The notes: a model not told the origin generated them from the sequence alone. A stretch of DNA of 64,000 bases from Albifimbria verrucaria (GCA_020081605.1 JAHREC010000018.1:4154001-4218000); one strand, 5' to 3'; shown: positions 25,095 through 37,386, counted from the first letter of the stretch. Translations and numbers: made by a program.

Positions 25095-26714
25095 ATGGCG
25101 AACGGCCTGGATCGCCTCGAGAGGTTCTTCTCGTCTAGGCGCAAGCTCTCAGAGCCTTGCGGTGCGACTACTTCCGCTGCCACTCAGAACTCGGAGCAAA
25201 CCTTTCCTGCTCCATCCTTTCTCCGACCAAAAGTGAACCGTATGGCCGCCCGAGAAGAAGTCAGTGTCAAACAAAATCCCCAGAGATCTAGCTCCCTGTC
25301 AGGCAACGCCGCCATCCAACGAAAGACCTCAGTTTCCACCCGCCAGTCCACTTCGACAACTGGAAGCCTCACTTCTTCAGGACCTCCATCTGTGCGGTCT
25401 CCAACTCACATCACCCGCCAGAACGATCCCCTGATTGCAGGGCTCAAAACTTATCAGTTTCCCAAACCAAGTCCTACCGGCGAACGCTCACACCCATCGC
25501 TTACCTCTCCCGCCGACTCAGAATTCTCTGACTCTCAGCGGCCTATGAGCCCTCGCTCGAAACCCCCAGCTATATTGATCTTGCCAAACAGAGTCGACAC
25601 ACCGCCATCATCGGAGCCTGAAGAGGACTGTATACTTAGGCTAGTTCACAACAATATCGCTCCGGAGCCTCACAGCATAGCACCTCCCACCCCTGGTTCA
25701 TCTCCCGACTTGGGGCCAGCCTCCAATTTGAGGGATTCCAAAATAAGTGACGCGCTGGAGGGCGAGTTGGGCGGGAAGGGTGTGGTACGCCTTAGCGGAG
25801 CCTATGAAAGCAGCATACAGTCCGCAAGGCACAGCCATTCGAGCTTCAAACCTTCGCCACATGATTCGGTTTGTAGTTCTACACTCCGCGAACCCGATTT
25901 CAACGACTTTCTAAATCTGAGTGACGATGACATTGCCGAAATCGCCCCTGATAGCCCGATTATCCCTCCCATCGAGGATGCGCTCCGACCATTACCTCTG
26001 ATATCCTTATCCATCTCGTCATCAGCACCACGATTCTCGTCCCTCTTAACCCTGACGCCGCCACGAGCAAGTCGGCCAGCTACTGCAGCGGCATTCGAGG
26101 CCGCACGTATTGCAAACAGATTCGACTTTGACTTGATATACGTTGTGAACTTGTGGCCTGATAAGTCGTCAGCTTCGAAACTGGATGCCGGGTCCGAGTT
26201 TGGCGCCGAAGATCATGCAACGAACAGTCAACAACCGCTTGTGGGAAGGCTGCTGGCTGCACATGGGCTACATCATGTACCTTCACCGCTTCAGATATCC
26301 TCAGCTGTTCACTCGGCAATCCTACGCGCCGATGGTTGGGTCGAATACCGAAACCCAGCAGCAGAGCACCATGACCTTGCGCGGGGATACGCATGCGCTT
26401 TCTACACAGGCCAATACGCCAAGGGCGGGTCTGTCGATGCAAACGCGCCCGTTTCTGGTGTAAGACTTTCAGAGCAGATCAACCGTGGGATCGTCTTTGC
26501 GGCCTATCGCAAGCCTAGGGCTGGGGACTGCAAGCTTGGCACGGACCTCAAGGAGGAGGAGCTTGGGAATCTCCATGCGGATGCCGAAGCTCTGGTGGAA
26601 ATGCTCATTGACATCCATGTGACCAATCGCTTGCGCCAACCACTTACACCACGACGACTGTCAGATGAAATCGGTCCTATGCCTTCAGCACAGCTCAACA
26701 CTACGGAAGTATGA
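25095..26714 (+). CDS. Conserved Ser/Pro-rich fungal protein, possible GAF-like C-terminal domain
   Basis: An unbroken 539-codon frame starts at ATG 25095 in good context (ACAAACATGG) and has no intron. The N-terminal 330 residues are disordered: Ser, Pro and Thr-rich, with short basic clusters such as 'FFSSRRKLSE' and acidic patches such as 'FLNLSDDDIAEIAPDSP'. A folded region follows, from about residue 345 to 480. It has 'AARIANRFDFDLIYVVNLWP', 'GRLLAAHGLHHVPSPLQISS', 'GWVEYRN', 'YACAFYTGQY' and 'GIVFAAYRKPR'. The alternating strands and the placement of the aromatic residues resemble a GAF/PAS-type sensor domain, but that is inference. No catalytic motif, signal peptide or membrane segment is visible. 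I do not recognise a named family. It may be a regulatory or signalling protein. Confidence 0.75.
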   Translation: MANGLDRLERFFSSRRKLSEPCGATTSAATQNSEQTFPAPSFLRPKVNRMAAREEVSVKQNPQRSSSLSGNAAIQRKTSVSTRQSTSTTGSLTSSGPPSVRSPTHITRQNDPLIAGLKTYQFPKPSPTGERSHPSLTSPADSEFSDSQRPMSPRSKPPAILILPNRVDTPPSSEPEEDCILRLVHNNIAPEPHSIAPPTPGSSPDLGPASNLRDSKISDALEGELGGKGVVRLSGAYESSIQSARHSHSSFKPSPHDSVCSSTLREPDFNDFLNLSDDDIAEIAPDSPIIPPIEDALRPLPLISLSISSSAPRFSSLLTLTPPRASRPATAAAFEAARIANRFDFDLIYVVNLWPDKSSASKLDAGSEFGAEDHATNSQQPLVGRLLAAHGLHHVPSPLQISSAVHSAILRADGWVEYRNPAAEHHDLARGYACAFYTGQYAKGGSVDANAPVSGVRLSEQINRGIVFAAYRKPRAGDCKLGTDLKEEELGNLHADAEALVEMLIDIHVTNRLRQPLTPRRLSDEIGPMPSAQLNTTEV

Positions 26715-29119
26715 CTCATAGGCTCACTGCCATGGGGACTCATTCAAGGGAGCTCGAAAAGCACATTTTGTTAATCTGGCACGTCTGTACGAATACAATG
26801 ACACTTTGATGTAGGAATGATCATATTAGAAGATACCTTTGGGGGCGGCACACTACAAACGAAGGGAATTGGCAGGATGAGGATAAGGCGTTCAAGGAGG
26901 ACCAGGCTACTCCAACGGCTGTTTGGCCTAGGCGTCGGGCGCTTGAGGGAGGGGTCACCGTATTATTCCGGCTCGACCACACTCTCAAGGGCGTGTCTAA
27001 TATTTACCTATTAAGCATGCTTGTTGCCTTGAACAAAGGCTCCAGGAAACTTGTGCATATGATTCACATGTTCAATGTACCTAGTCACACGACGCATACC
27101 CGATGGGTGAACCGTCATTTCACGGGTTTTCATAGAGAGCAATGAAAAGATTCGCTGATCGGTATGAAGTGCAAGTACACATGCATTATTGTCACCATCA
27201 TTAGCCAATGAAGTCTGCACCGCGAACTTGTAGAATAAGCAACAAGGGGCCCCTGTATGGTCGCCGAAAGCACATACACAAGCTGAGCCAGTGATTGGGG
27301 ATTGTCACATATAGCCGCCTGACAGTTGATTTCCCATCTCTGAAGGATCTAATCACGCATGGATCGAACCAACACTCGACACGATCTGTTTGATGAGTGG
27401 CATCAGCACCGCGTGTCGTCACTTTCCTTGTTCCAACACGAGTCCTCACCAACAACGATGACAACCAACTGTACATCTCCATCCCTGCTGATCCACAGTT
27501 GATGACGAATGTCCGGAGCAATGCTGCGGCTGACGGATGAGGGGTTATCAGGCTGCGCCCGCTCTACGACGAAGGCAAAGGAGGGATATGTCTGTTTGCG
27601 GAGGCGAAGAACGGACAACAGCTCCATATGTGGAGGTGTCACCGGTCCGAGTTCGCGTGCCACCGAAGACGAGGGAAACGCGGGGAAAACAGACATGACT
27701 GGGGTACGGTTGGGGTCCCTGCATGTCGGTGTTGGAAGCGAGGAGATGCACGAGCGTTGGAGAAATCTTGATCACAGGTACTAACGTTGGTTTCCCATCA
27801 CAAGTTGTGTTCTCTATACATTGAAGGTCAACTAGACATATGACTATTACAGCGGACACCTGGGTTAGGACTATAGGTAACTCGTGATCGAAGATTTACA
27901 TGCCCCAATATCCTATCGCTGCCGTCCGTTACGGAGAGGAACAAGTGGCGAGCGGAAAGGAGGAATGCAGATTATAGTCCTTCCATTTCTTCAAGAAGAT
28001 CAACCATTAAGAACCAGGATTTTCATAAAGATTTAATAGTAATATACAGAAATGTACAAGAAGACACTGCTATATTTGATGCGATTATACAATCATTTTC
28101 TTCGAATACCATTCTTCTATTGCCCTGTTCCATTCTCACTTATGGGTGCTTTCGGTCCCCATTTTATTGCTGCACACTTGAGCAGGAAGATGGTGTATGG
28201 CCACTATATCAACATCTCCAAGAGGAAGGACCTCACATACGAGATAAGCCACGAGTGGCCTGATCGGATATTGGCATGCCCAAGAGGATACTTGCTCCGT
28301 GAATACAGCCAGCTATAGTGTCAAACGCTCAAGGCCGAGGTAGAAATAGCCTGTCCATTCTTAGTTGTCGTGATCAGATGTCTTTCTAGAGAGCATGTGA
28401 CTATATTGGCTCCTGACTGCGAGGAGGTCGATTGGTCCGTGAAAGGTCAAATGGCTATATTAAGACAAAAGAGGAACAGGTTTGCAGTCGCACATATCAG
28501 TCAAATGCTACTCTGCTATTATTAAGCAAATCAAGCTTGGGTATTGAATCTATCTGGTTCGTAAAGCCAATGTCTCTTGTATCAAACGGCCCAGTTCACT
28601 GCTACCAAAGTAATATCCTGCAGAACTTCGGCCTCCTAGACTGCCAACCCAGACTACATCATGTCTCATTATTTTCATCCAACCCCACCCCTAGACACAA
28701 CCATCCATATTGTCCGGAGCAATCTACGTGGATAAGCTGCCAACCATGGGTTCGCGACCATACTCATGCTTGCAAACTGAGGCTTCATGTAACGTGAAAT
28801 ATGAAGACTTCTAGTTGGCAAGAAGCACCTGCTAGTAAGAATCTGCGGCTTTTAAGAACCCATGTTGAATCCTGAGAAATTAAATGGCATGGCTGATATG
28901 TGGAAACTTAGCCTGTCTCTGCCCCGAAAGGCAAGAGGTGTGAATGCATACACTCCAGTTTTCTGATGACATCTCGTAACCATGTAACCATAATTTCGAA
29001 TGATGGGTAGGAAGGTTAAGGTTAATTCTTAGCCGTATAGCTTCGGTCCAGGGTCCATGTAACGTTCCCTGGGTAGGGTTGTACTCGAAGCAATATGTGC
29101 ATACTAGACTGATTTTTGC
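26715..29119. other. Intergenic, no supportable gene
   Basis: Open frames are short and lack motifs or consistent splicing. The base composition is unremarkable, and no repeat longer than about 12 nt is evident. It holds the 3' flanks of two convergent genes. Confidence 0.4.
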
Positions 29120-30401
29120 CTAGTCAAAGGGTATCCTCCTCAAAGAGTCAACCTTGCCCATTTTCTTGGCTTCTTGTGCCGCGGCAATGCTACTGGGAAC
29201 CTTGATACCACAGCAGTCGCCCCAGCCCTTCCCGTCATGCGCCTGGCCCGTGTGGTCATGGTTGGCGTGCGCATCGCCATCCTCGTGTTTCTCAATAGCC
29301 GAAGCATCTTCCTCACTCATACCATCGGCGGCAGGGATGAGAGAGCCGAAGAGAAAATGCTGCATGACGGGTAGCTTGCCAAGCACCTCTGCTACAAACA
29401 TGCGGCGCATGCCTCCTTCAATCTTGCTCCACGACCTTGCAGATGATATGTCATCGAGCATAGGGCTATGCCATCGCAGTCCCTTGACAGTCTTTGTACT
29501 GTTTACAAATCTGACCTGGCCGAGGTACATGAAGTCATCGCCAAATTCCTCAAGACTAAGCTCTTGGTGAATGGCTCGAGGCGTGATATACGGGTGTTCC
29601 AGCAGCTGCGAGGCACCGAACAGGAAGGGAGGAATTGGTAATCATCAAGACCCCAGACGCCATGGGACCCAGCCGGCTCGAGGTAGTAGGTCATCTGAAT
29701 GAGGCGCATAATAGATAGGTAGACGGAGAAGACGCGAAGTACAAGCGGCTTGAAGTCGGTTCGTTTCAGCAAACCGAGCTGGTATAGACACAGCAGCCAA
29801 ATGAGGAAGTTGAGTTCGTGTCCGGAACCATAGTCTATGCGGTTCCCATTACCAAACGACTGGGCTAGGTACGTGGACACCTCAGCAATAGCATCGCGAT
29901 CCTTCAAACCTAGGGATCCATGCCATGCAGGCGCCCGCTCTGCCACAAGATCGAGGAACTGCCGAAATGCTTTATTTCCAAAGCGGGATCCTCCTTGTTC
30001 ATTGGGGGAGCTTGAGAGACCAGACTCTCTGCCTCGTTTAAGATGTTGAGAATTGCTTTGACGGTGTCGCTGAGTTCGCCATCCTTGACCTCAGAGCACG
30101 GCGCACCAACCACAGCCTCCGTCAAGCCAAAGACCCATGCCTTGACCAGCGTAGATGACGGTGATGCAAGAAACAAGTCATGGTCCTGTTTTGAGAGGAT
30201 TCTCCTCGAAGGAGTCTTGTAGGTCCAGCTCGAGGTATCGGGTGGCGATGGCAGAGTGGGAGTTTCTGGAACGGGCGTGGGGTTCGAGGGCGGAGATCGA
30301 CGTTTGCGAGGTTCTAACTTTGGGATACGGTCTTTGAGGTTCGGGAGCGAAGACGGTGCCGCCTGTGATGGCCGAACTGACGTGGGAGCTGAGTCGGTCA
30401 T
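29120..30401 (-). CDS. RRD1: PP2A activator / peptidyl-prolyl isomerase PTPA
   Basis: Phosphotyrosyl phosphatase activator: an ATP-dependent prolyl isomerase that helps load metals into and activate PP2A-type catalytic subunits. A Pro-rich N-terminus is followed by '[17 protein letters not shown]', then '[18 protein letters not shown]', '[11 protein letters not shown]', '[20 protein letters not shown]' and '[10 protein letters not shown]'. Those last two are the conserved nucleotide/peptide-binding motifs. It ends with a His-rich insert and '[20 protein letters not shown]'. Two frame breaks are each mended by one C on the coding strand: GGG 29985-29987 gives '[16 protein letters not shown]', and GGG 29627-29629 gives '[16 protein letters not shown]'. 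No intron is needed. The RRD1 rather than RRD2 assignment rests on the extended tail and is tentative. It is divergent from RRP46 over 394 bp. Confidence 0.9.
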
Positions 30402-30795
30402 GGTGCAGGTGATGATGTTCTATCGAAGTTCGAGAAGTTGGTCAGCAAATGCATCTGGCGGGATGGCGATGAATGGATCAGCGCCAGGGACAGGACCCTC
30501 TATCTACAGCGCCCGAGAGGTGTTGCAAGTACCGGATAGCTCCCTGTATGTAGCTTGCTTGGGCATCTTGGTGCAGTAGTCACGCATTTGGATGCTCTTG
30601 TACCTCTACTTGGGGCTGGGTACATTGCCCGCTAGCTAACCCACGTACCCACCTACGCTGCAGAAGCCTTTGGGCAAGTCCCACAATATCATTCGTGAAG
30701 CAGCAAACTAGAAACTTCATAAGACACGACCTACTGGTGCCTTTCACTGAGCCGTCTCAACATCTAGCACCCAAACACCCATACCCGCATCGACA
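30402..30795. promoter_or_regulatory. Divergent promoter between PTPA and RRP46
   Basis: A shared 394-bp gap between two start codons. It contains a CACCTACGCTG block and CT-rich leader sequence. No further element can be assigned by eye. Confidence 0.55.
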
Positions 30796-31680
30796 ATGGC
30801 TCCTCAGGCGAACCAGTCGCCGAGCTCTCTCATCTCCCCAAGGCAGATGGCTCGGCAACCTTTTCATACTGTGGCTACACAGTCACCGCATCCGTCAATG
30901 GACCGGTTGAGGCACAGAGGCGAGATGAGAATCCTTTCGAGGCCATCGTCGACGTCAACGTGAGGCCGGCAGCAGGAGTCGGAGGTATGGCTCATTGAGG
31001 TTTTGTTTCAGCGTGTTACTATTTCGTCATGGAAGCTGACCTGAATGTAACCAAAGGCACGGCTGAGCGGCAGCTCGAATCCATCGTCCAAGCTGCCCTT
31101 CGACAGCTCATCCCCATCAGGAATTTTCCCAGGACTCTGATACAGGTTACCCTGCAGATTATCGAGACACCACAGAACGTCTACACAAACCCCAAAATCG
31201 TCCAAGCTCAACTGGTAAGTGCGCGTGCATTGACGACATGGCTGAAGTGATTCTCACACGTCCGTGCTGGTAGAATCTTTCCGTCATTCCAGCGCTGCTG
31301 CACGCTGCTGTTCTCGGACTCTTGACAGGAGCCGTGCCTATGAAGACCATCGCGGCGGCGGCCACCTTTGCCATCCCAGAGGAAGCCGACGGAAACGCCA
31401 TTATCCTGCACCCAAGCACGGTGGAGGCAGACCGCGCCAAGTCGGTGCATGTCCTGGGATTCACCTCTGACGAGGAGCTTCTCCTGGCCGAGAGCAAGGG
31501 CTCCTTTTCTCCGGATGAGTGGAACAAGGTCCTGGAGATTGGCCAGCGCGTATGCTGTCGCCGCCAGGAACAGGGCTGGAGGAAACAATGGAAGATAGTA
31601 GCATTGAATCTGCCAGCATCTTGGACTTCATGCGCGCCGCGCTGAAGGCCAAGACGGCAGCGGATCTGCATTGGAAGTGA
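30796..31680 (+). CDS. RRP46: Exosome complex component RRP46 (RNase PH-like)
   Basis: Non-catalytic RNase PH-like subunit of the nine-protein exosome ring for 3'-5' RNA processing and decay. Start is ATG 30796 (MAPQAN). Exon 1 gives 'VAELSHLPKADGSATFSY', 'GYTVTASVNGPVEAQRRDEN' and 'EAIVDVNVRPAAGVGG'. After an intron ending near 31050 come 'TAERQLESIVQAALRQLIPI' and 'TLIQVTLQIIETP'. After a second intron come 'VIPALLHAAVLGLLTGAVPM', 'ATFAIPEEADGNAIILHPST' and the C-terminal 'DFMRAALKAKTAADLHWK'. Two frame breaks are mended by one C each, at 30813-30814 and at 31561-31562. Length is about 250 residues, as expected. Confidence 0.9.
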
Positions 31681-34600
31681 GCCTCATGCGATGCGCAGGT
31701 GGCAACGCAGGGAGGACATGCACAAGAACGGGATGCAGGGCGATCAGCGCGTTCCGTCGCGAAGCCATTGGCTGCTCCGAGACGCCAGGGAAGGGGAGCA
31801 GAGATGGGATGAAGCATTGCTTCCCTCACGTTCATAACAAGCTCAACTTCGGATGGCGGGAGCGAATACCGCGGGCTGGAGAGGGTGGGTTACGAGCGAC
31901 TGGTGAGACGGGCGGTGACGAGAAGGGCAAGAGAGGAGGATGTCGCCCGCCGTCGGTTGTCGACGAGATACGGCTGTGGTGGTGGTGCATGGGGCAGAGC
32001 CGTACGCGGAGACGATATCTGGTACAGAGCAAGAGAATGCATGGGCTAGATGGGTTGAGCCTTGGCTGTGGCGTCCCTATGTGTGGTGTTTCATCTCGAC
32101 TTCAGGATCTGCCCCTGTACGGTTGCGACAAGAAAACAGAACTCCCTCCAATGGCGAAGAGGGCCCTTTGTTGGCTTGCAGCAGGGTGAAACGAGAGACG
32201 GCAAATAGACAGGGAAGAGGACGACATCTATACCCACCATGCATATAGTTAAGGAAAACATCTCTTATGGCGACATGGGAAAGAAGCATAAGGCGGATAA
32301 GGCAGTAAACGTGTAGCCATGGGCCGGACTCGTGTTTAGCATCCGTCAATCTACTTACAACAACTCCCAAGCTGTCGAGGTGCCAGGCTCAAACGGGGTA
32401 CGCTTCAAGCGGGCCGCCACTAAGGGTGGCCGAGTCGTTTCTCGATGGAGTTTCTTGCATCATGCTCGCGAGGGATCGCGATTCGGGAGAGGAGAGAGAC
32501 AGAGAAAGAAATGGAGCGAGGCAAAAGGTGCAGAGTAACAACTGCCGTAGTAGCCGGTGGTGCGTGCGACGGAGCGCAAAGGAGAGCTCCACAGGCCGCG
32601 GGTTGAAACAATGGCACAACGGCTGGATCAGGGATAGGCGAGCAGCTTTGAGACGGACACGCTGCCGCACCAGGGTGAACATGGACCAAGTCGAGCGTCT
32701 TCCCCACAGCGAACCCAGCGCCCCTTCCCTGCGACGATGCAGGCAAACCGCATCTCCATGTTGTTGTTACAGTGTAGAAGCACTAGCCATGGTCAAGCCA
32801 GCTTGGCTATCCACAGCGACCGAGCTTCAGGCCACCGCGCCGAGCTACGAGTACCTAAACGCCAAGCGAGCCTACGGTGGGAGTTCGGAAGTTTCGCATA
32901 CCTGAGGAGTTCGGATATCTCGACCCATAATCGGCATAATGCTGAAGAATAATCGACTTGAAAATGCAGTGAATTTCGAAGAATAACGCAATAAATCTAC
33001 GAGAATAATGTGATAAATCAGAGAGGCTACATTCTGTAAGCTATTCTAGAAGTTTCCATTTTCTTTTTCTTTCTGTTCTTCTTTCTTTCTTTTCTTTCTT
33101 TAACGAAGATATTTCGTTCCAATGGAAATCGCATGGCAGGCGAAACTTTTGTTCTTCCACTGTGAGACGGGGTGGATCTCCCGATGGGCGCGACGCGGCG
33201 CAAAGTGTCAGAATCTGGTGGCTTGCCCACGCCGCGGAACCAATGGGAGACTCAACCCGGGAGGAGAATGAATTGGTCGAAGGAGAGCAAGGGAGAGCGA
33301 GTGAGTTTCTGCGCCCCCTTTCTCGTTTGCCCCATGCGCTGGTGGTGGGTGGTGAGAAGGTCAGCCAAGACAGGTTGACACAGATTATTCCTCCGCGATG
33401 GCCCTGCAAGGATTCCAGAAGCTCTGGCGCGCAACGATCCCTGGACGAGGGCACCCTTCCCTCGGTTCGGTCGACTTGACGATGACATGAGATTGATGGC
33501 AACGCACGAACCCACACGACCGCTTCCACCAGATTGTGTGTTCCAAAAATTGATCGTCTCCTTTTCGCTCCTGTTGCGGTGTCGACAGGGGACGGCCCGT
33601 GGAGCGACCAAGAGGATCCCCTGCGACTCCGCAAAGATTTCAGGAATAGCAGTGTCGGAAATTGTTGCTCAGTAAGACTGTGTTTAAATAAAGCTGCCTC
33701 GTCACACAAAGGCCCTCTTAGTCTGCCTCCAGCTTACCTGCGTGCGGTTAGGCTGCGTCTCCTCCACCTTTGCTCGTTTTTATATATCGTGAACGAGCTG
33801 ATCGTCTTTGCAGAGCTCCGGTTAGCTCTCGCTTTGGTCAACTCCTCGAGCTTCACATCCTTCTTTTTTGTTAATCTTATTTTACTTTTTACTCTCTTCC
33901 ACATTCTGCAGTGGCTTTGATCTTTTTAGACTCAACACCCTGCATATAATTTAGACTTGCTTCTTCACTTCCACTTTCATTCCATTCTTTTATTCGTACG
34001 CTGGTCGGTGCGATTTACTCTGCTCGCCTTTTTATTTTTTCATTATCCGCGGCAGCCACAAGATCTTTTGCATCAATCACACACTCACTCACACACACAC
34101 ACACTTGTTCATCCTGCAGCCAAGGTCTCGTCACTGTCACTGTCACCCGTCACCCGTCACCTAGACCGACTCTGCTCGACACCTCCGTCATCCGGGTACG
34201 GAACGCACTTATTCTTCTTCTTATTCGGTTCCATTCCCATCTCGGTGCTTCTACCGGCCTCTCAGCACCACGTGCGGCTTGTCCCTGCAGCTTCGGTGAT
34301 CCAGTCACCCACTACGGCGCAATTCCACCTGTCGGGTCGTCCACATCTGCATCCCGGCTCCCCGCAAGTCTTGCTAGCCAAGACTAGAACCACGGATAGC
34401 AACTCATCACGAGCTGCTTTGGCTACTACCCTCAGGTGAGCACCCGTCTCGGCCTATTTTTCTTTTTGTTTTGTTTTTTCTTTCCCGTTGTACGAGGCCA
34501 GATTCACGAGCCATTGGACTAGCATCTGACGGATGCGGGCGTGATTCAAAGAGGCACCGGCCGGAACTAGTGGGCTAACATAGTTGGTGCTCAAGGACAA

Positions 34601-35032
34601 TCCAATCCTGAGACGTCTTGCTTTCACCCTCGCCGATCCATCGCGGAAAAGGCGTCACCGCCCCCAGACAACCCACAAGTCACCCAGCCGGCTGGAGCGC
34701 GAGTTTTCCGAGCGTAGCGACACCCTGCACCCTGGTACTCGGGTCTTGACATCGATTGTCGCGATTCGAGTTTACGGTGGACTTTGCAGCCCTGCACACC
34801 CACCGACTTTTAGCTTACAGAGCCTAAAGGGAACTGTAATTACAGGTACCTCTCAGGTCACCAAGTACCTATAGTACCAGTCGTTACAGGCTGCTTGCTC
34901 CGTCATCAAGCCAGGGGATCCTCGCTTGCCCAATCAGCCATCGCTGCCCGCCCGCTGCAGCTTACCCACCCCACCAAAACTCGCGCACTCACGGCCGAAA
35001 CCCCCAAGGGCTTCAGCACAGTTACAGCGGCC
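31681..35032. other. Gene-poor stretch and long leader of NAD kinase
   Basis: No supportable gene. Contents are a T/C tract at 33055-33105, an AT-rich patch at 32930-33020, CT-rich sequence from about 33830 to 34440 with a (CA)n run near 34083-34106, and a GTGAGC splice-donor-like site at 34436 that could start a leader intron. The segment from 34440 to 35032 would then be intron plus second leader exon of NAD kinase. Confidence 0.45.
34080..34106. repeat. CA-rich microsatellite
   Basis: Alternating CA with a few CT interruptions. It sits inside the CT-rich region upstream of the NAD kinase gene. Confidence 0.85.
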
Positions 35033-36935
35033 ATGTCTTCTCCGCTGTCTCCCTGTACTCGCCCACGGGCACCACGATGCTCCACCCGTCCCTGAGCGAC
35101 AGTGGCAGCGCCAATCCTCCCGCCACCTCCGTAATCTCAGATAAAGCCGCCATCTCCGACGACCTCCCACGACGGCTTCCTCTCGTGCCCGCAGTCTGTC
35201 CATGATAAACACTGCCCAGGCCTCGCAACTCCAACATGACTCTCTCCCGGGCGCGCCCTCTTCCGCCATTCCCACGCTAGGTGGTTGCCCTCCATCCACG
35301 CTGTCTCCCACCGCTCTGCCTTCTCCAGCCTCGCCTATCTCGCTCCCAGCACCCTGGAGCCCTCAACGGCTTCCACCTTGTCCCCGCAATCGCAATCGCA
35401 ATCGCAGTCCGGCCACCGTCGCAACGCCCCTTCACACGGCACCATCCCTCGTCAGACCATCCTCAAGGCCCTCGCCACGGTAGCCAGGAACAACAAGCCC
35501 CAGGCCCTGTCACTCAACAGCATGCTGTCCGCCACCTCGCCGGCCGAGGCACAGCCCTCCTCGGCTTCTTCTCAGAAGCTGGCCGACGCCCTTAATGATT
35601 TGGCCAAGACGCTCAACACGCCCACCGCCTCTTACCCTGCTCTCCAGTCACCTTGCTTCTACCACCAGAGGTTCGACGATGCTGTCGACATTGACAAGGT
35701 TCTTGAAGAGATCAAGAACGATGCCTCCATGTCACATTCCCGCCTGGTCCAGACTGCCACCAGCGTTCGTGAGGTCTCGAAGCAGCTCCAGCGCCGACCC
35801 ATCAAGCGCGCTGTGCGCAGCATCATGATTGTCACCAAGGCCCGTGACAACCAGCTCGTCTACCTGACCCGAGAGCTGGCCTCTTGGCTTCTGCGGACCC
35901 CTCGCTACGGCTCCGATGTTGGCGTCACTGTTTATGTCGATGCCAAGCTGCGCAACTCCAAGCGCTTCGATGCTCCTGGTATCCTTGCTGAGAACTCACG
36001 ATTCCAGCACATGCTCAAGTACTGGACCCCTGATCTGTGCTGGAGCCAGCCCGATAAGTTCGACCTCGTCCTTACCCTTGGCGGCGATGGCACTGTGCTC
36101 TTCACTTCCTGGTTGTTCCAACGTGTTGTGCCTCCGGTTCTTTCTTTCAGCCTCGGCAGTCTTGGTTTCATGACTACCTTTGAATTTGAGAAGTACAAGG
36201 AGCATCTGAACCGGGTCATGGGCGAAGATGGTATGAAGATCAACCTTCGCATGCGTTTTACCTGCACCGTTTTCCGCAATGGCAGTGTCGGTACCGAGAT
36301 CGAGGAGGGCGAGCAATTCGAGGTCCTCAACGAGTTGGTCATTGACCGTGGCCCATCGCCTTATGTCTCGAACCTCGAGCTCTATGGAGACGATGAACTC
36401 CTCACTGTCGTCCAGGCTGACGGCTGCATCTTCTCCACGCCCACTGGCTCCACCGCCTACTCGCTCTCCGCCGGCGGCTCCTCGTGCACCCGGATATTCC
36501 GGCCATCCTCCTTACGCCCATTTGCCCCCACACCCTCTCATTCCGCCCTATGGTTCTCTCCGACACCATGGCACTGCGTGTTTCTGTCCCACGCAATTCT
36601 CGTGCTACTGCCTACTGCGCCTTCGACGGCAAGGGCCGTGTCGAACTTCGCCAAGGCGACTACGTCACCATCACCGCCTCCCAATATCCCTTCCCTACCG
36701 TCACTCGCACCGACACTGAGTGGTTCGACAGCGTCAGCCGCACTCTCCGATGGAACGTCCGCGCTGCTGCTCAGAAGCCTTTGACGCCAGCGCTGTCGCT
36801 CCTGGCATGCCTAGCGAGGAGGACGATGACACCGTTGGATGGGATATTGACACGGACAGCGCCTACTATGCTAGTGAGGCTGGCAGTGTTAGCGCAAGCC
36901 CCATCCGGCGCCAGATGAGCATGCTCGGTTTGTAA
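35033..36935 (+). CDS. NAD(+) kinase
   Basis: Phosphorylates NAD to NADP with ATP; cytosolic/nuclear UTR1/YEF1 type. The likely start is ATG 35033 in strong context (GCGGCCATGTC). The N-terminal 90 codons are Ser/Pro-rich and cross several frame breaks between 35055 and 35290. From about 35285 the frame is clean through 'RAVRSIMIVTKARDNQLVYL', 'LVLTLGGDGTVLFTSWLF' (the GGDG motif), 'LSFSLGSLGFMTTFEFEKY', 'VIDRGPSPYVSNLELYGDD' and 'CIFSTPTGSTAYSLSAGGS'. After one C restored at 36480-36481 it continues with 'LVHPDIPAILLTPICPHTLS' and 'RPMVLSDTMALRVSVPRNSR'. One T at 36780-36782 leads to an acidic tail ending 'RRQMSMLGL'. These are the diagnostic NADK motifs, in order. The N-terminus needs cDNA. 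Confidence 0.95.
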
Positions 36936-37353
36936 TCTGACCAAAGATTGCAACCAAGACAAATGACATGTTCGATATAGATATTAGACACCATACATTT
37001 TTGGGAAATTTTGGAGTTGGAAGGAGTTTTTGTTGGAACCCCCATGTTACCGTCATCCGCCTATGGCTGGACTCGAGACGGATCGAAAGCAAGCGGCCAC
37101 TGTGGCATTCTTTTTGGATCATGACGAAACACTAGATAGACCTTGACCACGCACTCAAGAGCGGTCTTTTGGCTAGGAGATGGATATGACTCGCCGTTCC
37201 AAGGCAAACCTGTCTTTCTAAACACGTTGAGCAAAGGTGAATGGTATCCTTTTAAATAGTCTCCTATAGACAATGAACGAATGAACACATTCACGAAATC
37301 AAGAATCCGCTCCTGATTGTGTGTTTGAAATGGTATCCCACCATCAAGATCTA

Positions 37354-37386
37354 GGGCGGATAGTTTAGTGGTATAATACTCCCTCG
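37354..37386 (+). repeat. Truncated tRNA-like sequence (5' half)
   Basis: GGGCGGATAG followed by a D-arm-like block. Positions 37363-37384 are identical over 22 nt to 40184-40205, the D arm and 5' anticodon stem of the tRNA-like gene. No T arm or B box follows, so it cannot make a tRNA. It is either a tRNA-derived fragment inserted here or a deleted gene. Confidence 0.7.

Noticed and set aside
33041..33709. 222-codon minus-strand frame
   Set aside because: Ends in a Lys/Arg run from a T/C tract and has no recognisable domain; other frames overlap equally.
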